The notes below the pieces were generated by a model that was not told where the DNA came from, did no database searches, and saw nothing but the letters and a program-made list of their open reading frames with translations. From Deltaproteobacteria bacterium (GTDB lineage: Bacteria; Myxococcota; XYA12-FULL-58-9; JABJBS01), in NCBI GenBank assembly GCA_018668695.1, contig JABJBS010000334.1, positions 1 to 60,104 of the forward strand: a DNA stretch of 60,104 nt. The letters are read 5' to 3'. Both the position numbers and the translations under genes were made by a program. This document shows, piece by piece, positions 42,378 through 51,800 of the stretch. Each line of letters starts with the position of its first letter. Within the stretch, counting starts at the first letter, position 1.

Positions 42378-43391
42378 TTAGAAGATGTCGTCAATCTCTT
42401 CGAGAAGGTTCGTCGCTTTTATTTGCTCAAAAGCCTGCTCTGGTGCTAGCCCTGGAAGAATGTCTTTATCTGCGTTGATTACGAAATCCAAAAGCCGTTT
42501 AAAGTGATCAGGGTCCTCTGTCTTGCGGGTATACATGTCCGCCATCAGGACGCTGGTCGAGAAGTAATTAGGCGCAATTTCCAACGCTTTCTCAAAATGC
42601 AGTTTTGACTTATTCATATCACCACCGGCCCATGCTGGTGCTTTCGAGTAATACGCTCCGAAGTAACGATGAGCTGCTCCGTGAAAATAATACTCGTCGA
42701 GCGTGAGAAGTCGTTGCATCAGAGCAAAAATTTGAGCTTTGTAAAAAAGCAGTGTTGGAAATGAATCTAATGCCGCATATTTTCCGAGGTTAACTGCGTA
42801 CCAGTAGATATGGCCTGCCGCTTCCATAGGTAGGTGGCTTACGCAGTCTTCAACTGGATCTTGCAACTCCAAGCACTCGTTAAATTTCGGGCTAATCGCC
42901 TTCATGCCATCCATGGCATAATCAAAACCCTTTTTGTAGGTGGCCAGCATATCGTCGCGCTTGTCATCGTAGTCTTCCTCTTGTCGCATGTGGCCATCCG
43001 TCAAAAGGTAGTACCCCCGGGATAGCCATTCGTAGGCGATCCCATCTGCAGGCTCAGCTGCAACCAGTTTCTCGAGCTCAGCCAGAGACTCTTTGAGCGA
43101 CTCTTTGTTGTCTCTCTTGCTCCAGCCAGTAGCCGCGTCACCTGGAGGCATCGGCGTTTTATCTTCCGGCTCCGCCTCAACCGCAGGGTCTGCAGCGTGT
43201 TGAACGGGTTCAACTCCCAGGTGGTCCTGGATTGCTCGAATCTGAACCTGGAGATCTGTGAGTTGCTGTTGTAGCAACTTAAGGTTTTTACCTAGGTCTT
43301 CATCCGAGTCTGCGAATGCTTGACTGGCAGGCATTCCTATCGCGACCGCAATGGTCATTACGATAACGTGTCTCATGTTACGACGTTTCAT
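42378..43391 (-). CDS. TRAP transporter TatT component-like protein, copy 2
   Basis: The protein is 337 residues from the ATG in MKRRNMRHVIVMTIAVAIGM; an ATG five codons later is also possible. The signal peptide ends near QAFA and has no lipobox Cys, unlike copy 1. A short coiled coil follows (LGKNLKLLQQQLTDLQVQI, about 33-60), then an acidic Pro-rich linker. The TatT-like helical domain comes last, with YYFHGAAHRYFGAYYSKAP and MNKSKLHFEKALEIAPNYF. It is the first gene of the minus-strand block, 27 bases ahead of DctP copy 2. Soluble placement and a coiled coil suggest it may self-assemble; this is inference. Confidence 0.8.
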   Translation of the reverse strand: MKRRNMRHVIVMTIAVAIGMPASQAFADSDEDLGKNLKLLQQQLTDLQVQIRAIQDHLGVEPVQHAADPAVEAEPEDKTPMPPGDAATGWSKRDNKESLKESLAELEKLVAAEPADGIAYEWLSRGYYLLTDGHMRQEEDYDDKRDDMLATYKKGFDYAMDGMKAISPKFNECLELQDPVEDCVSHLPMEAAGHIYWYAVNLGKYAALDSFPTLLFYKAQIFALMQRLLTLDEYYFHGAAHRYFGAYYSKAPAWAGGDMNKSKLHFEKALEIAPNYFSTSVLMADMYTRKTEDPDHFKRLLDFVINADKDILPGLAPEQAFEQIKATNLLEEIDDIF

Positions 43392-43722
43392 ATGCGGCTC
43401 CGGGGCGTTGTAAAAAGCAATGGCACTCCAACCCCCATTAAAGTGTCTACTGAAATTTATGCCAAACATTTCGAGGTCATGTAAAGCGTGAGCAAATTCA
43501 GCAACCCTCCGTGTCTCAGATATGACGGTACTCCTAGGTGTTAAAATTCAATCAAATAAGGCGTGTTATACGTGGGGGGCTGTAGTCAAGCGGGGCACAC
43601 TCCCCCAAGCTGGATAAACGGACCTAAATCCGGCAAGCCCTTGGTGTAAGTGCATTTGATGGGTTGCCTCAAAGGATTTCAGAGGTTAAACACGGCCGAA
43701 ATCAATGACAAAGGGACCGTAC
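43392..43722. other. Divergent control region between the TRAP block and the fatty-acid gene
   Basis: No gene is seen in 331 bases. It must hold promoters for both directions. On the minus strand TTGACT is followed by TATAAC only 13 bases on, too close for a standard sigma-70 site. An AAGGGA ribosome site lies six bases before the ATG at 43723. Confidence 0.4.
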
Positions 43723-45744
43723 ATGACAATCCAAAAAGCAGCAGTTGTTGGAGCAGGTAACATGGGCAGTGGTATTGCCCAGAAGATCGCAACCGAGGGG
43801 TTCAATGTCATCCTGGCTGATATGAATGAAGAACAAGCCAGAAAGGGCGTGAAGCGAATCGAAACCCTTCTCATGGAAGGCGTAGAGCGCAAGATATTTA
43901 AGCCAGAGCAAGTTGAGACTATTCTGGGACGAATCAGCGCCACCGGTGACATGAATGATTTGAACGACGTCGATATTATAATCGAAGCTGTTTTTGAAGA
44001 CATTGGCATCAAGCAATCACTTTTTCAGAAGCTTGGCGAAATCACGCGACCCGACACGGTTCTTGCGACGAACACAAGCTCCTTTCTGGTTGCCCAAGTT
44101 GCAGAAGGCGTCCAACATCCGGAAAGAGTGATTGGTCTCCATTACTTTTATCACCCCGCAAAAAACAGACTTGTCGAGGTAATAGGTCACGAAGCCACCA
44201 GCGAATCTGTGCTGGCTGATGCTTGGAATTTCCAAGAACGCATAGGCAAGACCCCAATCGATTCAGCCGACGCGCCCGGGTTTGTAGTCAATCGTTTTTT
44301 CGTCCCATGGCTCAACGAGGCCATCCGGCTCAAGGAAGAGGGTCACTCCATTGCGTCCATCGAGGCTGCCTCTAAGCAGTGCTTTGGTGTGGGTATGGGA
44401 CCATTCGAGCTGATGAACGTTACAGGCGTTCCTATTACGCTACACGCCAGTCGCTCACTCGCCGGCGTCCTTGGTGACTTTTATGCACCTGCCGCATCCT
44501 TAGTGCCGCAAGTTGAAAGTGGCGAAAACTGGAATCTAGGCGGGGAGCCTGACGAGGCCTCCATTAAGCCCGTGTCAGAACGCCTGCTGGGAGTTGTCTT
44601 TACCATTGCTGGCCATCTTGTGGATGAAGGCGTGAGTACGCTTGAGGATACCGACATTGGCGCTCGCGTTGGTTTGCGATGGCCCATTGGCCCGTTCGAA
44701 CTAGCAAACCAGATAGGCAAAGCGGTCGCTACTCAGCACGTTAAATCTCTCACTGAAAAATACAATCTAGATTTCCCTGAATGCTTCGCTGGGCCAGACC
44801 CCTTCGTGTTGTCGCGGGTAAGCCTTGATGTGGAAGATTCTATCGCCACAATCATGATTAACCGTCCCGATAAGCTTAATGCACTGGATCCGGAAACAGT
44901 TTCCCAGCTAGGCGAGCGCTTCGAGGAGGCCCAGGAAGACAAGTCAGTCGATGGCATTGTTATCGCTGGGGCCGGTAAAGCATTTGTAGCCGGGGCTGAT
45001 GTTCAATTCTTCGTAGACAAAATCAGGGGGGATTCCCTCGACAAGATTCAAGCCTTCACTGAAAAGGGGCAGGCGATTTTTCGTGCAATCGAAAAAAGTC
45101 CAAAGCGCGTTATCTGCGCGATGGACGGTTTAGCGCTGGGCGGCGGAGCTGAGCTAGCACTTTCGTGCCACGCCATCGTCGCAACCAATCGAGCATCGAT
45201 GGGGTTCCCTGAAACAGGCATTGGCATCTATCCTGGCCTCGGCGGCACGCAACGCCTCACGCGGCGACTGGGGCTTGGTCTTGCCCGCTATTACATCTAC
45301 ACCGGCGCGTTCTTATCCTCGAAAGACCTCGCAAGGTTAAACTTGGCTGATGAAGTTGTTGGTGTTGAGGAATTAGATGACGCCATCGCTCGAGCGCTGA
45401 AGACGGACAAGGTGCAAACGGCTGCCGAGTTGAGTAACCTTGATGAGCCAACCCGCGAGGTTGCACAATGGCTCGCTGAAACGTCATCTAATGACTTGCT
45501 AAAAGGGCAAGCCACTGAGCCTGAGTCGGCCAAGGCGTTAAAGATATTGAAGAAAGTCTCATTTAAAGCACCGCTGGCCATCGGCATGGTGGAGGAGCTA
45601 ACGGCCATTGCGAGCGAAAAAGACCTTGATGAGGGCCTAAGCGCCGAATTGGCAAAGCTTAAGTCCATCTTCGGGAGTTCAGATGCCCTGGAAGGGCTCA
45701 GTGCACTTCTCGAGAGGCGACGCCCAAATTACCAAGGGGTTTAG
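43723..45744 (+). CDS. Fused 3-hydroxyacyl-CoA dehydrogenase / enoyl-CoA hydratase, reversed domain order
   Basis: The protein is 673 residues; the AAGGGA site supports the ATG at 43723 over the one 18 bases earlier. Residues about 1-285 are the NAD-binding and first C-terminal parts of a 3-hydroxyacyl-CoA dehydrogenase (AAVVGAGNMGSGIAQKIA, GLHYFYHPAKNRLVEVI, DAPGFVVNRFFVPWLNEA). Residues about 285-360 are its second C-terminal repeat. Residues about 365-540 are a crotonase domain with both catalytic Glu: GGGAELALSC and MGFPETGIGIYPGLGGTQRL. FadB/FadJ have the hydratase first. This order resembles bifunctional crotonyl-CoA hydratase/3-hydroxybutyryl-CoA dehydrogenase proteins. It acts in beta-oxidation or a related CoA pathway in the cytoplasm. 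Confidence 0.88.
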   Translation: MTIQKAAVVGAGNMGSGIAQKIATEGFNVILADMNEEQARKGVKRIETLLMEGVERKIFKPEQVETILGRISATGDMNDLNDVDIIIEAVFEDIGIKQSLFQKLGEITRPDTVLATNTSSFLVAQVAEGVQHPERVIGLHYFYHPAKNRLVEVIGHEATSESVLADAWNFQERIGKTPIDSADAPGFVVNRFFVPWLNEAIRLKEEGHSIASIEAASKQCFGVGMGPFELMNVTGVPITLHASRSLAGVLGDFYAPAASLVPQVESGENWNLGGEPDEASIKPVSERLLGVVFTIAGHLVDEGVSTLEDTDIGARVGLRWPIGPFELANQIGKAVATQHVKSLTEKYNLDFPECFAGPDPFVLSRVSLDVEDSIATIMINRPDKLNALDPETVSQLGERFEEAQEDKSVDGIVIAGAGKAFVAGADVQFFVDKIRGDSLDKIQAFTEKGQAIFRAIEKSPKRVICAMDGLALGGGAELALSCHAIVATNRASMGFPETGIGIYPGLGGTQRLTRRLGLGLARYYIYTGAFLSSKDLARLNLADEVVGVEELDDAIARALKTDKVQTAAELSNLDEPTREVAQWLAETSSNDLLKGQATEPESAKALKILKKVSFKAPLAIGMVEELTAIASEKDLDEGLSAELAKLKSIFGSSDALEGLSALLERRRPNYQGV

Positions 45745-45832
45745 AGCCCTCTGGTGCCCATTACACTTTTGATCTGGCAGCATCCCCGCTATAAACGGCA
45801 TCAAAGAGTTTATAGGTCATGGGGGTCCAGTA

Positions 45833-48448
45833 ATGAACCGTTTGAATTTGGTCGGTACGTTTATTCTATTATCAGCACTTGCATGTGCCGATGATGGCAC
45901 TGGAGGCGGCTGCGCCTGCGCGGGTGATTACGTCTATCCCCGTGATATTGCTGAGGCTGCACCAACAGAGTCTGCCGTTCGAGCTCGAGTTACCGAGACA
46001 GGTTTCGACAGCATTGGCCGTGCGGTTCCAGGTATTTTGAAGGCAGGGTGCACCCCTGAAGGTGAGGATACTTCGTCAGCCTGCGAGCTGTCCAGCGACG
46101 ACCCAAACATCGCCAAACTCTACCTGGGAGAGCCCGGTGCTCCGCTGGAGAGCAGCACAAACCTTCTTTTTACAACCATTTACGCGGAAGTGCGCTCCGG
46201 TGAGTGCAATGGGCAACCGTGCCACCGGTCCAATCTTGGCCTCCATCTGGATAGCCTCGATGGCAACGTCCACACCCGCCTCATAAATGATGCGGATGGG
46301 CCCGGCATCGAAATGATATTTGGCTGCCCCGAAAGCAGCATGAGTTCATGTAGTCCCGACCAGTTTGTAAACGTTTCATTGGATATGGTGTGGCTCCTTA
46401 CTGGCTTTGGCGCTCAAAACGCGTGCAGCTTCATTGATGATCCCGGCGCAAACGCAGGCATCACCATCGAATCCGCCAAAGTTGTTTTACGGCCCAACAT
46501 CGAGCTGGGTGAGGACCTTAAGCCATACCTGACCATGGTCCCTGATACTATGAACCTCGACGACCTAAACTTGGATTTTAATATCCGCCAAGAGGGTGCC
46601 ATTGGTGACCCTGCTTGTGGCAACGACGGATGTGGTACGTGGTGTACCGTGACAGACTGGGCAACCAGTGTGGTTGAGACCTTGCTCCAGAGCGAGTTCC
46701 TGGCGAGCCTTCTCGCCGAACTGATTGCGGATAGCCTGGTTGGAGCACTTGGAGATGAGCCTCTCGAAGTAGCAGGCGAACTCGATTTGGTGTCACTGCT
46801 CGGTGTTGGGAATGAACGCTCAGACCCAATGGGCTATTTGGTCACTGCTGATCTTGATTCCCCAACGGTAACCGGTGAATCCGGTAACAAAGGTTTGAAT
46901 TTCGATTTCGATACAGGCTTTCATAGTGAGTATGTTCCATGTGTACCTGAAATAGGGCCTTCATCTTGGCTGCTGCCGCAAATCGACCCACCGGGTGCCG
47001 TTATCCAGGCTCCAGACCCGGTTACGGGTCAGCTTCGATGGGAAAATTTCGACCTCATGCTTACACTCGGCGATGTGCTACTCGAGCGAGCTGCCTACAG
47101 CTTATTCAACGGCGGCAACCTCTGTATCAATCTCAAGCCAGAGGTTCTTGAGGAACTCTCGGGCGGAACATTCTCTCCGACCGTCTCGCTTATTAGCCTT
47201 ATAGCCCCGGGTCTCGCCACCATGGCTGGGCCTGATGAGCCTGTGACCTTAGCTCTGGTTCCAACCTTACCGATGATGGTTACTTTCGGGAGCGGCGACA
47301 TTATCTCTGAAGATGAAGTAGACAGCCATATTAAGATTTTTTGGCCGGATGTAGAACTCGCCATTTATCCTTTAATTGACGATTCGGTTCAGCGGCTTTT
47401 GGCGTTCAAATTCAACCTCGTGATCAATGTCTCCCTGGTGCCTGATGCAACGGGTGCACTTCAGATAATGATTGATCAGCTGGACCTCGCTGATGTGTAC
47501 GAGTCCTACAATGAGATTGGGACTGATTTCGACCCTGCGGCTGTTGCCGACTTAATCGGTGTATTTCTACCCACATTATTAGAAGATGCTGACGCTTTCA
47601 AAGTGGACCTCGGCCCAGAAACACTGGGGGCACCCCTTGGGCTCAAAGTTCGGAAGCTTAACGCTGAAGGCCCTGAAGGGCGACACCTGGCCGTTTACTT
47701 AAAAATCTGTACAGAGTCGGAGTTAGGGGACCCTACAAACGACCTTTGTTATTCAAACAACGACACCTCGGCTGAGGAGAGCCTAATCAGTGGAGCCAAT
47801 ATTCGTTTCAACGAGAATAGCCGCGACTGGGAATTGCATCTCGCAGATTCATACTTTCAAGGGGAATATGCGGTCAGGGTTGACGGGCGAGGGCCATGGT
47901 ACAACTACCGTGCGCCAGGAGCGGACGGAGTCCTAGTTCTAGAACAGCCGCAACTAAGGTTCCCGGGGCCACACGAGATCGAGGTCATGGTGCGCCAGCA
48001 AGGCACCAACTCCACTCAGCGTGTAAGGCGTGCCTATACGGCTGTCACGAAATCCGTTCTGAGCTTTAATGGTCAAGTAAGCGATGACACTGTTACTGTC
48101 CACGCCTGGAATGGCAACGGCGACGTTGTCGGTCATCCTGTAGAGGTCCAGCTGGTCAACGCCTTAGGCGCGATGACGACGATTTCAGGGCAGAGCGGGG
48201 ACATCATAGCTCTGCCTGGCGACTTCGAAAAAGTGTCAGCGCGGCTTCTCTATTCATCCACAACCGGTTCACATTGGCGGGTTTTGAGCGCATCCACGAA
48301 AACCGTGGAGCCAGTGGCTCCCGTGTCTCAAATTAAGACAGAGGAAGATCTCGGCTGCAGCGCAACTTCGGCGCCCATCTTTTGGCTCCCTTTGTGTTTC
48401 ATATTGATACACCTTCTTCGACGAAAAAGAGTCGGCACCGAGCTCTAA
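45833..48448 (+). CDS. Large secreted protein with lipoprotein-like start and MYXO-CTERM-like end
   Basis: This 871-residue protein has a GGGGG site seven bases before its ATG. The signal peptide MNRLNLVGTFILLSALACAD ends in a lipobox-like ALAC, though not the strict consensus, and a Cys-rich start follows (GGGCACAGDY). The middle is beta-rich with scattered Cys pairs and Asp/Asn-rich segments, and has no recognised domain. The last 30 residues read GCSATSAPIFWLPLCFILIH then LLRRKR: Cys, membrane helix, Arg cluster. This is the MYXO-CTERM layout, cut and anchored by a rhomboid-like sortase in Myxococcota. Having both ends is unusual. It precedes the giant Cys-rich gene in the same direction. 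Confidence 0.65.
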   Translation: MNRLNLVGTFILLSALACADDGTGGGCACAGDYVYPRDIAEAAPTESAVRARVTETGFDSIGRAVPGILKAGCTPEGEDTSSACELSSDDPNIAKLYLGEPGAPLESSTNLLFTTIYAEVRSGECNGQPCHRSNLGLHLDSLDGNVHTRLINDADGPGIEMIFGCPESSMSSCSPDQFVNVSLDMVWLLTGFGAQNACSFIDDPGANAGITIESAKVVLRPNIELGEDLKPYLTMVPDTMNLDDLNLDFNIRQEGAIGDPACGNDGCGTWCTVTDWATSVVETLLQSEFLASLLAELIADSLVGALGDEPLEVAGELDLVSLLGVGNERSDPMGYLVTADLDSPTVTGESGNKGLNFDFDTGFHSEYVPCVPEIGPSSWLLPQIDPPGAVIQAPDPVTGQLRWENFDLMLTLGDVLLERAAYSLFNGGNLCINLKPEVLEELSGGTFSPTVSLISLIAPGLATMAGPDEPVTLALVPTLPMMVTFGSGDIISEDEVDSHIKIFWPDVELAIYPLIDDSVQRLLAFKFNLVINVSLVPDATGALQIMIDQLDLADVYESYNEIGTDFDPAAVADLIGVFLPTLLEDADAFKVDLGPETLGAPLGLKVRKLNAEGPEGRHLAVYLKICTESELGDPTNDLCYSNNDTSAEESLISGANIRFNENSRDWELHLADSYFQGEYAVRVDGRGPWYNYRAPGADGVLVLEQPQLRFPGPHEIEVMVRQQGTNSTQRVRRAYTAVTKSVLSFNGQVSDDTVTVHAWNGNGDVVGHPVEVQLVNALGAMTTISGQSGDIIALPGDFEKVSARLLYSSTTGSHWRVLSASTKTVEPVAPVSQIKTEEDLGCSATSAPIFWLPLCFILIHLLRRKRVGTEL

Positions 48449-48687
48449 TTTCCGTTATTGCAATTTTCTCGCGTCGCTTTCTGACTTAAACCGACCAAAA
48501 AAACACCCCGAAGATCCCTTTTGTCAGCGTGCGTTATCCGCCGCGCCTATACATGATTGCGCTGCTTATGAATGATGCTGATTCATTCCTTGTCCGAAAT
48601 ATTCCCTAAAAATTTCAGATAGTTTCGTTCGCTGATGAAAATTTGATTGTCAAAATGAGGTCGTTGCATTTTGCACCGCTCGGTTAT

Positions 48688-48699
48688 CCCACATGTGGG
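48688..48699. promoter_or_regulatory. Perfect 12-base palindrome, possible operator
   Basis: CCCACATGTGGG is fully self-complementary and lies 59 bases upstream of the predicted -35 box of the giant gene. A nearby CCCAC at 48710-48714 pairs with its right half. An activator-binding site is plausible but unproven. Confidence 0.35.
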
Positions 48700-48758
48700 T
48701 CGCTGTGTGCCCACGGAATGTGAGCGGGATCACACACCTTGAACTTGTTGAGATCCGC

Positions 48759-48786
48759 TTGAGCGACATCTGAAAAGTCCTATAAT
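48759..48786 (+). promoter_or_regulatory. Sigma-70-like promoter of the giant Cys-rich gene
   Basis: TTGAGC (48759-48764), a 16-base spacer and TATAAT (48781-48786) lie 59 bases before the GTG at 48846. The -10 box is a perfect match. A GGGGGG tract at about 48832-48837 would serve as ribosome site. Confidence 0.55.
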
Positions 48787-48845
48787 TTTTGAACTGTCGA
48801 TTCGTTATCGACGTTAGCTACGACCAGTAGCGGGGGGTAAATGCA

Positions 48846-51800
48846 GTGATTAATAGCATCAAAGGGCCGTTTGGCCTGGTTCTCATATGTTTTATGTCGT
48901 TCTTAACATCCGGTTGTATGATTGCCGAGTTCTTCGAGGAAGAGTCTTCGTCAGAAGACGGCACGGTTACAGACAACTGCGGTGCCGAAGAGACGGCGTG
49001 TCCCGCACCAGAGAACGCCACTGCGTCATGTGTAAGCTCGCAATGCGCCTGGGAGTGCGATGAAGGCTTTCACGTAAACGATGCGCGAGACCCCTCGGGA
49101 TGCCTTGCAGATGACACGGTCAATAGCTGCACACCTGCTGGTGTCGATTGCCGCGCTGCTGCTCCATCCAACTCAACGGCCACCTGCGATGGTGTGAGCT
49201 GCGGGTTCGAGTGTAACGATGGTTTTGACCTCACGGCGAACGGTGTTTGTCAGCGTCAGTGTCAGTCCGATGAAGAGTGCCCCGTGTTCTCGTTCGGCTG
49301 CATTAACGGCGATTGCAAGTCGCCGACCGATACCTGCGACGGTCAAGACGAGTTCTCACAATGCTTCGGTCCTAATGATGCCACTGGTCAGGCAATGGTT
49401 GGGTACTGTGTAACGAACCCTGCAACCTCAACTCGAATCTGTGTAAACTCATGCGACCCGTCAATCGGTTGCAATGAAGCCTCTTCCGTGTGCCAGCCCC
49501 TCGGCGCAGTAGAGGATATCGAGAACACTGAAAACGTCCCAGCTTTGTGTAAAACGGCCTGCGCTTCAGATGCTGAGTGTCCGGCCGGTACCTTTGGTTG
49601 TGAAAATGGTGTCTGCGTATCACCTTTTGGTGGCGGTGGAACCTGCGAAAATATCGGTGACATTTGTGCAACACCCGGCGGGACCGAAGGGCGCTGCTTT
49701 TCGGCGGGCGGAGATCCATTGTGCTTGGCAGTCTGTGACCCTGTTGGTGAAGTCGCCTGCGCGACGCCGGGCAGTGTTTGCCAAGCTTCCGGTATCATCG
49801 GTGATCCGACAACATACGGTGTATGTATTCCACCCGGGCAAATTCCTGATGTAGCTTTTTGCCCAACGGGTACTCTCGGTCTCTACGATGGTTCCTGTGT
49901 GCCGCCGTCCGCGATTGCTTGCGACGGGGTTGAAATGAACGGTGCGTGTTCATTTAGCTATTTCGGCAGCGACCATTACGGTTATTGCTACGGCGCCGAC
50001 GAAGCGTCAAAGGTCTGTTTGGCGTCATGTGATGTTGAAAGTGGCATTGCTTGTGAGAATCCGAACAACGTGTGTCAGCCAGCAGGCATCATCGGTGACC
50101 CATCAACCGTTCAGGTTTGTATTCCCAATAACATTCTCTTGGGTGACGAAGATTGCCCGACAGGTACCCACGGTTTCTACGACGGAGCGTGCGTGCCACC
50201 ATCGGTTATTCCTTGTTTGAATGCTGACGACCCTTCTGACTTCACCAGCACGCTTGGAGATGCTTGTGAGTTTGGTTACTTCGGAGCGACCTTGACGGGA
50301 GCCTGTTATGGGGACGGCACCTCGCCGGCCGCATGCCTTGCAGAGTGCTCTCCGAGCGGCGCTGCTGGTGATGAAGAAATTGGCTGCCAAAACCCCAATA
50401 GCATCTGTCAGGCCATCGGACTCGTCGGTGACCCCGCAACAGTAACAGTCTGTATTCCGAGCAACCTGGGTTGCCTTGAGGATAGCCAGTGCCCATCCGG
50501 AACACACCGTTGTATTGAGGGTGCCTGCGTTCCACCGAGTATTTACCCTTGCCTTGATGAAGAAAACCCAGGCAATTATGCTACCAAGTTAGGGCAGGCC
50601 TGCGAGTTTACATACCTCGGATCTGAAGTGACGGGCAGTTGTTTCGGAACAGGACAAGAGCCGGCAGCGTGTCTTGCAAATTGCGACCCATCACCATTTG
50701 ATGGTTCAGCGCCTATTGCATGTGCAAACTCAAACAATATTTGCCAGGCAACTGGTGCTGTTGGTGACGCTGCTACGGTTAACGTCTGTATTCCTGACAC
50801 CCTCGGTTGCCAAGTTGATAGCGATTGCCCAAGCGGTTCGCTCTTTTGCGACAAGGGCGGCTGCGTGACGCCTTCGGCCGTTGCCTGCGTATCACCTGAT
50901 GATCCAAACGATTTCACTGCGACCATCGGACAGGACTGCGGGTTCCTTTTCAACGATACTGAAGTTAGCGGTATCTGCTTTGGTACAGGCACAACGCCAC
51001 CAGCATGTCTTGCTGCATGCGACTTGGCCCCAGCCGACGGTTCAGACCCAACCCCATGTGCGGTCGCGAGCAATATTTGCCAAGCATCGGGCCCCATTGG
51101 CGACCCAGCCACCGTTCAGATTTGTATTCCAAACACGGTAGGGTGTAGCGAAGACAGCGATTGCCCAACCGGTACATTTGGTTGCACCGAGGGTTCTTGT
51201 ATCGCACCATCAGCGCTTCCTTGTGCGAATCCTGATGATCCCGAAGACTTCACGAGTAAGCTGGGCGAAAGCTGTACGTTTGACTACGGTGGAGTTTCTT
51301 ATGACGGAGCTTGCTTCGGAACGGGCGCATCACCGGCTGTCTGCCTCGACACCTGTAACCCATCCCCACTTGACGGATCAGAGGGAACGGGTTGTGCGAA
51401 CGCGAACAACATCTGTCAGTCAACCGGCCTTGTTGGTGATCCATCGACAGTGCATGTATGTATCCCGACCTCAGCTGGCTGCGAGGAGGCCAGCGATTGC
51501 CCAAGTGGTTCGTTTGTCTGTCATGATGGCGCCTGTGTTCCGCCTAGCGTGGGTCCATGCGTGAATCCGGCTGATCCAACAGATTTCACCAGCATGATTG
51601 GGTCCGACTGCGGCTTTGATTATTTAGATGTCAGTGTGGCTGGTAAATGTTTCGGTACAGGGACCACGCCAGCGGCATGCTTGGACACATGTGATCCTGT
51701 AAACAACGTAGGTTGCTTTAACTCAGGTAGTGTTTGTCAGGCGTCCGGTATCACCGGTGACCCAACGACAGTGAATGTTTGTATCCCGGCAAGCAGCGGT

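Larger units (their letters stand above)
48449..48845 (+). other. 397-base intergenic region before the giant gene
   Basis: No gene is seen. The left half is AT-rich near 48,600-48,660 and lacks an evident terminator for the upstream gene. The right half carries a 12-base palindrome and a good sigma-70-like promoter, annotated separately. Confidence 0.45.

Noticed and set aside
43563-43587. TTGACT and TATAAC on the minus strand as a sigma-70 promoter for the TRAP block
   Set aside because: The spacer is only 13 bases, too short for a standard promoter.
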